A DNA stretch of 11,029 nucleotides from Aigarchaeota archaeon (GCA_025059415.1 JANXDQ010000027.1:2610-13638); one strand, 5' to 3'; counted from the first letter of the stretch, positions 1-6,685 are shown. Made by a program: numbers and translations. The notes: generated by a model not told the origin, from the letters alone.

Positions 1-256
1 CGATGTCGGCGATGTGGTCGAGTAGGAGGAGTGTCCGCTCCGCGCTCGCCCTGAGCTTTCCAATTAGGTTTCCACCGCCCCACTCCCCGATCCTCGGTAT
101 CCGCAACCCCCCAAACGTCTCATCTATGAGCTTATCCAATTGGACATAGCGTCTCGAGGTGAAATATACCTCGTATCCATTTTGCCGCAGGCTCTCCCCT
201 ATGCTCGTAAATAGATAGAGCTGTTTAGGTGAGAGTATGTCACACCAGATCCTCAT
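1..256 (-). CDS. DUF354 family protein (glycosyltransferase/UDP-GlcNAc 2-epimerase-like), N-terminal part only
   Basis: Only the first 85 codons are in the window; the gene continues past the left edge. The protein begins MRIWCDILSPKQLYLFTSIG and continues with GYEVYFTSRRYVQLDKLID. This is the typical start of archaeal DUF354 proteins: a short beta strand with Asp, a Pro-Lys-Gln turn, then a Rossmann-type alpha/beta repeat with a GxEVxxTxR strand. The family resembles GT-B glycosyltransferases and UDP-N-acetylglucosamine 2-epimerases, but its substrates are mostly unproven, so a role in surface glycan or nucleotide-sugar chemistry is inference. The start is well fixed: a TAG lies in frame immediately before the ATG, and GAGGAG (267-272) sits 10 bases upstream inside the last codons of nurA. 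The 7-base gap to nurA suggests cotranscription and perhaps translational coupling. Confidence 0.72.
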   Translation of the reverse strand, partial: MRIWCDILSPKQLYLFTSIGESLRQNGYEVYFTSRRYVQLDKLIDETFGGLRIPRIGEWGGGNLIGKLRASAERTLLLLDHIADI

Positions 257-263
257 CTAGAAT

Positions 264-1547
264 CTACTCCTCTTTCTGTGGATTTATCGACTCGAATTCG
301 CCGTAGACGTCGTCTGCGTCCAGCTCAGGGGTTTGGAGGAGCCTTGACTCCACTTCATCTGCGAATTCCGATGCCAACCTCCTGTCGATCGAGATGTTCT
401 CGTCGACTAGGTCTAGTGGAAACGGCAGTCCGGTTACGGGATTCGTGATCCCCCCTAAGCAGGATAAAGACCACCCTACGTCAACCTCATCCCCCAGCTC
501 TATGCAGGTAGGCGGAGCGTAGGGAGAGAACCTGGCATAGATCCGCTTGGCCCCGATCACCTCCCTGAAGGCCTCGTCCGCGAATTCCCTAGGACACCCC
601 TCTGGACATAGGTCGGTGACTATCTGGAGGTAGAGCTTTTTGTCTACGTATTCAAGGGCCTTTTCCAGTTTCTTGCCCTCCGGGAGATCCCTTATCACCT
701 TCAAAACGTAGTTGAACCACCCCCTGAGAGAGCTGAAGTGGAGGTATCCCCACCCGCCTTCAAGGAGGTCTGCGTAATCAAAGTATTCTCCAGTCTTCAT
801 TAGCGCCCTTAGGATCGCCCGATCATTCCTATTCAGGGTATTTTCGAGAGACCAGCTCCTGGAGAGGATCCAACCATCGATAGCCGTCGTCCTGATTCTC
901 TTGATGACGCCTATGGCCTTCCCCGAGTGCTTCAAGGCCACGGTTTTATCATAGATGTCTTTGATGAGGTCTATTCCCCTCTCCATGCGCCTCCCCCTAA
1001 ATTCCACCCCTTCGATCCCGAGATCACTAAAACGCTTCTCCTTTATCTCGCTGCACCTCGTTCTGAAGCCGTAGAACGATCCATCGATCAACATCAAGTC
1101 AACATCATACCGCTCCATACACTTTAATGCCAAATCTCTCTCCAATAGTGTACATAAGAGGCTTAGGATCTTCTTCGTGTGGAGGGAGCTGCCTGTTTGC
1201 GGCGACATTATGTATCCAGCTTCCATCGACTCATCGTCATCATCTGAGATTACCTCGTCGTCGTCAAACACCATGTAGCTTGCCGCGTAGACCCCTATTC
1301 TGAATCCCAGCCTCTCGCTGAGCCGTGGCGAGCTCGAGCCGTCAACAACCCCAACTCGAAGCCCCTCACCAGTTTCCACGGGGATCTTCCTAAATATCAG
1401 TAGACCCTTCAATTTCCCTAGCTTCGATCCTTCTTCTCGGAGCATTTTGGATATCTTTAATGCGGCGGCAGCCGCGAGTTCGAAGAATTCTCCCTGAAGT
1501 TTTGTTGGTAGTTTTGAGAACGCGCTCTCTTCCGCCGACTCAAACAC
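264..1547 (-). CDS. nurA: NurA-type 5'-3' nuclease, variant C-terminus
   Basis: This 427-residue protein has the NurA fold signatures. VGVVDGSSSP (D69) is followed by SERLGFRIGVYAA; LMLIDGSFYG (D155) is preceded by E136 in LLERDLALK; the C-terminal GLPFPLDLVDEN segment (about 373-384) comes before the last helix. NurA is an RNase H-like nuclease with Mn-dependent exo- and endonuclease activity. It works as a dimer on top of the hexameric HerA translocase during end resection in archaeal recombination repair. The carboxylates D69, E136 and D155 are in place. The usual C-terminal YPYPLxxAH pattern reads LPFPLDLVD here, so its Tyr and His seem replaced by Leu374 and Asp382. An acidic run at 95-106 (FDDDEVISDDDD) is also unusual. 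The start is GTG; no ATG, GTG or TTG occurs further upstream in frame before the preceding gene. The first ATG alternative is codon 35, which would lose an N-terminal helix. It lies 61 bases after the synthetase gene. Confidence 0.82.
   Translation of the reverse strand: MFESAEESAFSKLPTKLQGEFFELAAAAALKISKMLREEGSKLGKLKGLLIFRKIPVETGEGLRVGVVDGSSSPRLSERLGFRIGVYAASYMVFDDDEVISDDDDESMEAGYIMSPQTGSSLHTKKILSLLCTLLERDLALKCMERYDVDLMLIDGSFYGFRTRCSEIKEKRFSDLGIEGVEFRGRRMERGIDLIKDIYDKTVALKHSGKAIGVIKRIRTTAIDGWILSRSWSLENTLNRNDRAILRALMKTGEYFDYADLLEGGWGYLHFSSLRGWFNYVLKVIRDLPEGKKLEKALEYVDKKLYLQIVTDLCPEGCPREFADEAFREVIGAKRIYARFSPYAPPTCIELGDEVDVGWSLSCLGGITNPVTGLPFPLDLVDENISIDRRLASEFADEVESRLLQTPELDADDVYGEFESINPQKEE
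267..272 (-). promoter_or_regulatory. Shine-Dalgarno site of the DUF354 gene, inside the nurA 3' end
   Basis: GAGGAG on the minus strand encodes the last two Glu codons of nurA and ends 10 bases before the ATG at 256. With an in-frame TAG just before that ATG, it decides the start and suggests that ribosomes finishing nurA can reinitiate on the next gene. Confidence 0.6.
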
Positions 1548-1608
1548 CGGTTTTCCCCACCTGAAGAGAGGAACCGTGATTTTGGAATTAAAGGTTTGCG
1601 TTAAAAGA

Positions 1609-4383
1609 CTATTCGGCCAGAGGCCTGATCTTTAGGTAAGATTTCTTCTTGGACCTCGCTAAGATGTCTCTCTCCGGCAATTCCGACACGCGTTTTCCTT
1701 GAAGATTCAACTCGACTATCACTTCCTCGGGCGTGTATCGGATGTCAAATCCCAGTTTCCTGCAGAGCTCTATCATCCTGATATTTTCAGGCATTACTAG
1801 GCCATAGATTGATTCTAGCCCTTTCTCTTCCGCCACCTCGATGAGCATATCCACGAGCTTTGTCCCAAGACCCTTTCCCTGGAAGTCGTCGGCGACAACT
1901 ATTGCGAATTCACCCCTCTTCCTAGTTGGATCCATTATCAATCTCCCGACTCCGACGTTGCGCCTCTTGCCACTGCTATCAGTGTATTCCGCGATTATCG
2001 CCATCTCTCTGTCATAGTCTATGTTGCAGAACCTCACGAGCATGTCGTGCGTTATGTCCTTTATGAGGTAGAAGAACCTGAATCTCTTTGTTTCCTCGGA
2101 GAGGTTTCTTAGCAGCTCGGCCTCGAGGGGTTCATCCTCGGGCCTAATGGGCCTTAACAAGACCTGCGTCCCATCCTTCAGCCTGTAAGGCGTTATATAT
2201 TTAGTGGGATATGGTCTTATCACAATATGAGAATAAGGTGGGAGTTTTTTGTCGATAACGTCTAGGTCGAGGATTATCCTCACGTCGACCGCGTAGAACT
2301 CATTATCCGATGCTATGAGCGGGTTTATGTCGACCTCCTTGATCTCGGGGAAGTCCACGATCATGTTAGAGAACCTGACCAATATCTCCTCCAACTTAGC
2401 TAGGTTTACCGGTGGCTTATTCCTAAAGCCATGCTTGAGCAGCTTGTAGATCTTCGTCTCCTCCATTAACCTCCTCGCGAGAACCTGGTTTAGGGGAGGT
2501 AGGCTGAGCTCGTAATCTCTGAAGACCTCGACGCCCACGCCTCCGGACCCGAAGAGCACCACCGACCCGAATACAGGGTCTTTCTTCGCCCCGACGATGA
2601 GCTCGTAATCGGCCTTCGTCACCATTTTCTGGACGTATACGCCCTCAATCCTAGCATTTGGACAGTTCTTCTTGACGTTGTTTAGTAGCTTATTGAAGGC
2701 ATCCCTTAGCTCGGACTCGTTATTTATTCCGAGAATTATCCCGCCTATATCAGTCTTATGCGTGATGTCTGGGGAGGCTATTTTGAGGACGACTGGATAA
2801 CTTATTCTGGAGGCCAGCAGGATCGCCTCTCCAACGCTCCTAGCAAGTCCGCCCTCGGGCGTAGGGATCCCATAAACTTTGAGAAATCTCTCGGCCTCAT
2901 CCTCGGTGAGGACCTCTCGTTTCTCATTTAACGCCCTCTTGATGAGCGTCCTCAGGTGATTCTTCGGGGGCGCGATGTCTATTGGGAGCTCTGTCGGGGT
3001 CTCGTAGAGAAGCTCAAGGTTCCGCTTATACTTGTACATATACATGTACGTCTTCACGGCCTCTTCGGGGGTGCCATAGCATGGGATGTCATTTTTGGAG
3101 AATAACTTTCTCGCCTCCTCGATTGCTTCCCCTCCACCCATCCAGACCGCGAGCACAGGCTTCCTCTTCTCCGTGGCTATGTCGATGATTGCTTCGGCGA
3201 GTTCCTTGGGATCAGCTGCCCCCTGCGGGGTATATATCACTATGATCCCATCAATTTCAGGGTCGCCTATGCAGATCTTCAACGTCTCTACGTATCTCTG
3301 GATGTCTGCATCGCCTATGATGTCTATTGGGTTTCCCCTGCTCCAATGAGGCGGTAAGAGCGCGTTAAGCGCCCTCAGGGTATTTTCTGAGAGTTTAGCC
3401 ATCTCTCCTCCGTGGTCTATCACGGCATCGGCGGCGATCACGCCAGGACCCCCAGCATTCGTTATTATGGCGAGCCTCGGACCTGCCGGTAGATATCTGG
3501 AGTCTAGGACGCTGGCGCAGTTGAAGAGGTCGGTTATCTCGTCTACCCGGATGGCGCCCACCCTCTTGAATGCCACATCGTAGACCTCGAAGCTTCCAAC
3601 CATGGATCCCGTATGGGATCTCGCCGCCCTAGCACCCGCCTCGTGTTTGCCGGGTTTCAGGATTATTATGGGCTTTGTCCTCGCAAATCCCCTCGCGGCG
3701 CTCATGAACTTCCTCGCCCTCTCGATGTCCTCGATTCCCTCCATGTAGATGAGGATGCTCTTCGTATTCGGATCCTCTCCCAGGTAATCGATCAGGTCGC
3801 CGAAGTCTATGTCGAGCATCGATCCTAAGGAAATGAACATGCTGAAGCCTATGTGGGAGGCTACGGCCCAGTCTAGTATGGCTGATCCAAGTGCGCCGCT
3901 CTGGGAGATGAATGCTATCTGCCCCGGCTCCGGCATCCTCCTCAGGAAGGTGGCATTCAGCTTTATGTGGGGTCTGATGAAGCCGAAGCAATTTGGCCCC
4001 AGAACCCTCAGATTATATTTTCTCCGGATTTGATCTATTTCCTCCTCCAGTTTTCGGCCCTCTCCTCCAACCTCCCTGAACCCCGCCGAGATTATTACGA
4101 CGCCGTCAACCCCCGCTTCGCCGCACTCCTCAACCACCTTTGGAACTATTTTGGCAGGGACGGCGATTATTGCCAGGTCGACGTGTTTGGGGACGTCCTT
4201 TATGCTTGGATAACATTTGAGACCTAGAATCGTTTCCCGATTTGGATTCACGGGGAAGATCTCGCGCTCATCTGCCCCCATCAACAAATTCTCCATTATA
4301 TCTCTGCCGACGGAGCCTTCTCTCTCAGTTGCGCCTATGAGGGCCACGGTCTCCGGATCAAACATCCGCTCAATGCTACCCAT
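1609..4383 (-). CDS. ADP-forming acyl-CoA synthetase (alpha-beta fused) with C-terminal GNAT acetyltransferase domain
   Basis: This 924-residue protein has, in order: a CoA-binding Rossmann domain (about 1-130, with GATEREGSVG), ligase-CoA flavodoxin-like domains (about 150-455), an ATP-grasp beta domain (about 485-705), and a GNAT domain (about 735-895) with the acetyl-CoA loop FQGKGLG (834-840). NDP-forming synthetases interconvert acyl-CoA + ADP + Pi and acid + ATP + CoA through phosphohistidines. The alpha-domain His257 lies in RSHTGSM and the beta-domain His542 in SPDITHKTDIGG, so both relay histidines are present. The same architecture occurs in Pat/YfiQ-type protein lysine acetyltransferases, many of which are thought to have lost synthetase activity. 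This protein could be a working synthetase, an acyl-CoA-sensing protein acetyltransferase, or both; the sequence cannot decide. The ATG is certain because TGA precedes it in frame by two codons, and GAGGG supplies a ribosome binding site. It sits between herA and nurA on the same strand. Confidence 0.88.
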   Translation of the reverse strand: MGSIERMFDPETVALIGATEREGSVGRDIMENLLMGADEREIFPVNPNRETILGLKCYPSIKDVPKHVDLAIIAVPAKIVPKVVEECGEAGVDGVVIISAGFREVGGEGRKLEEEIDQIRRKYNLRVLGPNCFGFIRPHIKLNATFLRRMPEPGQIAFISQSGALGSAILDWAVASHIGFSMFISLGSMLDIDFGDLIDYLGEDPNTKSILIYMEGIEDIERARKFMSAARGFARTKPIIILKPGKHEAGARAARSHTGSMVGSFEVYDVAFKRVGAIRVDEITDLFNCASVLDSRYLPAGPRLAIITNAGGPGVIAADAVIDHGGEMAKLSENTLRALNALLPPHWSRGNPIDIIGDADIQRYVETLKICIGDPEIDGIIVIYTPQGAADPKELAEAIIDIATEKRKPVLAVWMGGGEAIEEARKLFSKNDIPCYGTPEEAVKTYMYMYKYKRNLELLYETPTELPIDIAPPKNHLRTLIKRALNEKREVLTEDEAERFLKVYGIPTPEGGLARSVGEAILLASRISYPVVLKIASPDITHKTDIGGIILGINNESELRDAFNKLLNNVKKNCPNARIEGVYVQKMVTKADYELIVGAKKDPVFGSVVLFGSGGVGVEVFRDYELSLPPLNQVLARRLMEETKIYKLLKHGFRNKPPVNLAKLEEILVRFSNMIVDFPEIKEVDINPLIASDNEFYAVDVRIILDLDVIDKKLPPYSHIVIRPYPTKYITPYRLKDGTQVLLRPIRPEDEPLEAELLRNLSEETKRFRFFYLIKDITHDMLVRFCNIDYDREMAIIAEYTDSSGKRRNVGVGRLIMDPTRKRGEFAIVVADDFQGKGLGTKLVDMLIEVAEEKGLESIYGLVMPENIRMIELCRKLGFDIRYTPEEVIVELNLQGKRVSELPERDILARSKKKSYLKIRPLAE

Positions 4384-4444
4384 TTTCCCTCAATCCATAA
4401 CGACGCTAACCGGTTATTAGTCATTTGTTGTGGAGGCTGGGAAG

Positions 4445-4455
4445 TTATCTAAATA
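4445..4455 (-). promoter_or_regulatory. Candidate proximal TATA box for the synthetase-GNAT gene
   Basis: The minus strand reads TATTTAGATAA. At the usual archaeal spacing of about 25 bases, transcription would start near 4425 and leave a leader of about 40 bases with the GAGGG site. A competing, more AT-rich box lies at 4504-4520. Confidence 0.35.
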
Positions 4456-4503
4456 GAATGTTTTGGGTGCTTCGTTTATTGACGAAATAAAATACATCAA
4501 TTG

Positions 4504-4520
4504 TTTATAAAAATATATAA
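4504..4520 (-). promoter_or_regulatory. Candidate distal TATA box between herA and the synthetase-GNAT gene
   Basis: The minus strand reads TTATATATTTTTATAAA, the strongest TATA-like stretch in this gap. Use of it would give a start near 4487 and a leader of about 100 bases. It also carries a T5 run that could add to termination of the herA transcript. Which role dominates cannot be told from sequence. Confidence 0.4.
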
Positions 4521-4530
4521 GGTCTTCCGG

Positions 4531-4560
4531 GAAAACCGCCATCATCCTGAGTTATGGCGG
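4531..4560 (-). terminator. Hairpin plus T-run after herA
   Basis: Seven bases after the herA stop codon, the minus strand carries CCGCCAT, an 11-base loop, and ATGGCGG (arms 4554-4560 and 4536-4542), followed directly by TTTT. With the T-rich stretch at 4504-4520 downstream, this is a plausible end of the herA transcript and separates it from the synthetase gene. Archaeal termination depends mainly on T-runs, so the hairpin may be accessory. Confidence 0.5.
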
Positions 4561-4567
4561 GTTCTGC

Positions 4568-6001
4568 TCACCTCTTTTCATTTATCTGGAAACTTATGAG
4601 TAGCGGTGTTGGGGAGGGATTCATCCTCCCGAGGAAGTAGAAGTGGCCTTCGGGCAGTGTCAGCAGGTTTTCGGGCGAGATATAGTACGAGCTGGCCAGT
4701 TTCTGAGCCTCCTCGAGGTCCAGTGGGTGTATCCTCCCGATGAACTGCGTATTCAAGTTCCTCCTAACCGCGGCGTTCAAGCCTATTTCTCCGGCCATTC
4801 CCTGCGAGAGGATCACGATGGATAGTCCATAGCTTCTCCCGAGGGCGCAGAGGTCTATTATCAGGTCGGTCGTCTCCCTTTCCAAGCCCCTGGGCTGCCA
4901 AGGAGCATACTGCGGCCCCTCATCTATTACCAGGGCGATGGCCAGCCTCTGTTTCCGCTCCATCAACCGTTTCAGGTACCTCGCTATAGAGTAGAAGACC
5001 GCGAGCTTCTGCTCCTTCTCGCCCTTACTCATGTCAACTACCACTATTTTCTTATCCCTCGCCTCCGTGAGTATTTGCCAGGGCTCGATTGTTCCCAGGA
5101 ACCGCTCTATCTCCTCCTCCGTTATCAACTCGAATGCCGCCTCCAGCCTATTGAACCACAGAGTGGCCGTCTCCTTTTTCACGCTCGACGCATCATGTTC
5201 GAGCAGGGCCTTCGCCTTCAGTAATATCTTCTCCCTGGCCTCTTCAGGCGGGTTACCCCTCCAGTCGGTTGTCCTGAGGGCGCGTTCAACCGCGGTTGCC
5301 ACGGGGTTCTCCTCCCTATCATAGTACCCGAAGTTCTTGGTCAGGTGGCTGAAGTATCTGAGCACCGTCGCGTCGTCTACCTTGATCTTGTCTAGTGGGA
5401 TCGTGTGGGAGGAGTAGGGGGCGTAATCGCTTCCCTTCCAGTCCATAACTATGACGCTGTAACCGGCCCTCATTAGTAAGGGGATTATCTCGTATCTCGC
5501 TAGGTAGCTTTTCCCGGAGCCCGTTACGCCGAATATCCCGATGTGGTAGTTGATGTATTGTTTTAGGACCGGGATCTTCCACTTCGGCTCCGCCCAATAG
5601 TGGCCCAAGAAAAGATCCGGCTTGCAGAGATACTTCATGGGATCATCTTCTCCCGTGAACATCTCGACGATGGATGTTGGGGCGATTATCAGCTTATTCT
5701 GCTCGATGCCGTTTTCCCCGATGACCCCAATTATCTCCAAGTTGAATACGTAGAATTCCTTTACGCTGCTCGGGATGCGCCCCGTCTTTGCATAGGCAAC
5801 TCCAGGCGAGAAGCTCGTCGTCCTGACGTTCTCATTCATCCCTCTACCTCCCCTGCAGACCGCTAGAACATCGCCGCCATTCTTATTCCTAACCACCACC
5901 AGGCTCTCATTACGCACCACCTTCTCCATGCCATCGTAGAGTATTACTGAGGCGCGCGCTTCACTTGCACCGCTCGAGATGACGCCTATCTCCACCGGCA
6001 A
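4568..6001 (-). CDS. herA: HerA-type DNA translocase ATPase
   Basis: This 477-residue protein begins with a HAS-barrel-like beta-rich domain (about 1-130, IGVISSGASEARASVI) and continues with a FtsK/HerA RecA-like ATPase. Walker A is GVTGSGKS (158-165); the following strand is YSVIVMDWKGSDY; Walker B is ALVIDEGPQ (356-364); GRSYGLSIVILSQG (388-401) is the sensor strand; the conserved RRNLNTQFIGRI (413-424) is near the C-terminus. HerA forms a hexamer that pumps double-stranded DNA and drives NurA in end resection. Length and domain order are those of canonical HerA. The region at 200-310 between the Walker motifs is mostly helical. The start given is TTG, five codons after an in-frame TAG. 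GTG at codon 3 (5995) is an equal or better candidate and would give VEIGVISSG, close to usual HerA starts. It has its own TATA box 32 bases upstream, so the mRNA should have only a very short leader. Confidence 0.87.
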   Translation of the reverse strand: MPVEIGVISSGASEARASVILYDGMEKVVRNESLVVVRNKNGGDVLAVCRGGRGMNENVRTTSFSPGVAYAKTGRIPSSVKEFYVFNLEIIGVIGENGIEQNKLIIAPTSIVEMFTGEDDPMKYLCKPDLFLGHYWAEPKWKIPVLKQYINYHIGIFGVTGSGKSYLARYEIIPLLMRAGYSVIVMDWKGSDYAPYSSHTIPLDKIKVDDATVLRYFSHLTKNFGYYDREENPVATAVERALRTTDWRGNPPEEAREKILLKAKALLEHDASSVKKETATLWFNRLEAAFELITEEEIERFLGTIEPWQILTEARDKKIVVVDMSKGEKEQKLAVFYSIARYLKRLMERKQRLAIALVIDEGPQYAPWQPRGLERETTDLIIDLCALGRSYGLSIVILSQGMAGEIGLNAAVRRNLNTQFIGRIHPLDLEEAQKLASSYYISPENLLTLPEGHFYFLGRMNPSPTPLLISFQINEKR

Positions 6002-6033
6002 GCACCCACCCTACCTCAAAGCCATTATCCACA

Positions 6034-6043
6034 GATATATAAC
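6034..6043 (-). promoter_or_regulatory. TATA box of herA
   Basis: GTTATATATC on the minus strand is a strong archaeal TATA match. Transcription is expected about 25 bases downstream, near 6012, only about 10-17 bases before the TTG or GTG start, so herA should have a nearly leaderless message and a transcript separate from the tRNA. Confidence 0.6.
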
Positions 6044-6099
6044 ATTAGGAGGGGAGCCCGAAAATATGGAAACACCCCATGATGAGGGGTCATGTGCAA

Positions 6100-6146
6100 A
6101 GATTTGTAGCGTGAGATGGGCGTCATTTCCCCCAAATCTCAGCTAC
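6100..6146. repeat. Imperfect long inverted repeat with two competing stems, between tRNA-Leu and herA
   Basis: On the plus strand GTAGC-G-TGAGAT (6106-6117) pairs with ATCTCAGCTAC (6136-6146): 11 base pairs with one bulged G and an 18-base loop. A second, mutually exclusive pairing joins AGATTTG (6100-6106) with CAAATCT (6133-6139). It lies upstream of the herA TATA box and downstream of the minus-strand tRNA, so it could act in the tRNA trailer, as an operator for herA, or as a small structured RNA. No T-run follows on either strand, which speaks against a simple terminator. Confidence 0.45.
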
Positions 6147-6203
6147 TTAATGAGAGCCGAATAGATGTTATCTGGAGGCCAACAGAAGTCATTAGAGTTG
6201 GGA

Positions 6204-6288
6204 TGCGGGGGGTGGGATTTGAACCCACGAACCCCTACGGGACAGGGTCCTGAGCCCTGCGCCTTTGACCAAACTTGGCTACCCCCGC
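6204..6288 (-). tRNA. tRNA-Leu (anticodon CAG)
   Basis: The minus strand folds into a complete class II cloverleaf: acceptor GCGGGGG/CCCCCGC, T8-A9, D arm GCC/GGC with GG in the loop, anticodon stem CAGGG/CCCTG around loop CTCAGGA (anticodon CAG at 6250-6252, T33 present), a 14-base variable region with a short TCCC/GGGG-type stem, and a T arm GTGGG/CCCAC with TTCAAAT. The discriminator is A (6204), as expected for leucine. The long variable arm and the anticodon agree on Leu. No CCA is encoded and no intron is seen. It reads codon CUG. Confidence 0.95.
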
Positions 6289-6315
6289 CCTTTACCCTTT
6301 GTTTCATCATTCAGC

Positions 6316-6328
6316 TAATAAAATTTAA
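6316..6328 (-). promoter_or_regulatory. TATA box of tRNA-Leu
   Basis: TTAAATTTTATTA on the minus strand is centred about 34 bases upstream of the mature tRNA 5' end. This would give a 5' leader of roughly 9 bases for RNase P to remove. Just upstream on the same strand is a T7 run (6332-6338), which may stop transcription coming from further right. Confidence 0.5.
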
Positions 6329-6448
6329 CCCAAAAAAAGAATCAATTTCCCTAGTCTAAACTTTGAAAATTTTCTTAATCCCAAATTTGTTTGCGGTCAT
6401 GGTTTTTTATAAAGTGGTTTGATCCCCCGAGTATAAATTCTTAAAGAG

Positions 6449-6460
6449 ACATCATGATGT
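6449..6460. repeat. Perfect 12-base palindrome
   Basis: ACATCATGATGT is a perfect palindrome about 11 bases after the TATA-like stretch at 6431-6438. It could be an operator for a plus-strand transcript or a chance feature. It is about 330 bases from the pyrophosphatase start. Confidence 0.4.
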
Positions 6461-6514
6461 TATTTCGTCTATTCCGCATCTGATTTTCAATATCTTCTTG
6501 ATGTTTGTCCTAAT

Positions 6515-6604
6515 TCATTTCATCTCCCTAATATTCTCTGTTGGAATATCTCTCAGGAAGAACGTTTCGTTATTTTGATTTTCCAGTTCGTATAGCATGT
6601 CCAT
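6515..6604 (-). CDS. Possible 29-residue ORF (doubtful)
   Basis: The minus strand encodes MDMLYELENQNNETFFLRDI followed by PTENIREMK and TGA. A TAA lies in frame directly before the ATG, so translation can only begin there. A TATA-like CATTATAACG lies about 25 bases upstream (around 6630), which would make the message leaderless. No Shine-Dalgarno site is visible. After the TGA the frame stays open for 20 more codons (IRTNIKKILKIRCGIDEITS, stop at 6452), so it could also be the remnant of a longer gene interrupted by TGA. Its composition is charged and protein-like but AT-driven. I do not recognise a family. Chance is a fair explanation. Confidence 0.18.
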   Translation of the reverse strand: MDMLYELENQNNETFFLRDIPTENIREMK

Positions 6605-6670
6605 TTACTTTATTGGTTATGGCCTCGTTATAATGAAGAGACTCGCACAAAGTCGCATCTCAGAGAGCTT

Positions 6671-6685
6671 AGATACCAGGTATCT
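6671..6685. repeat. 15-base palindrome upstream of the pyrophosphatase promoter
   Basis: AGATACC-A-GGTATCT is a perfect 7+7 inverted repeat around one central base, about 63 bases upstream of the pyrophosphatase TATA box. The size and symmetry suit a binding site for a dimeric regulator, possibly acting on the pyrophosphatase gene. No second copy was noticed in the window. Confidence 0.45.

Noticed and set aside
3629..3991. A 120-codon open frame overlapping the synthetase gene on the same strand
   Set aside because: It is a shifted frame inside conserved synthetase sequence, with a His- and Arg-rich low-quality translation.
264..6001. HerA-NurA as a phage-defence pair (as in some DUF4297/SIR2-HerA systems)
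   Set aside because: Both proteins carry the features of the archaeal recombination-repair HerA and NurA, and no typical defence effector or mobile-element gene is present nearby.
6074..6090. Short inverted repeat ACCCC-7-GGGGT upstream of herA
   Set aside because: Only five pairs long with no T-run; it could occur by chance and nothing else supports a role.
6165..6359. A plus-strand open frame across the tRNA gene
   Set aside because: It reads the complement of tRNA-Leu (giving GWDLNPRTPTG, a typical tRNA shadow).
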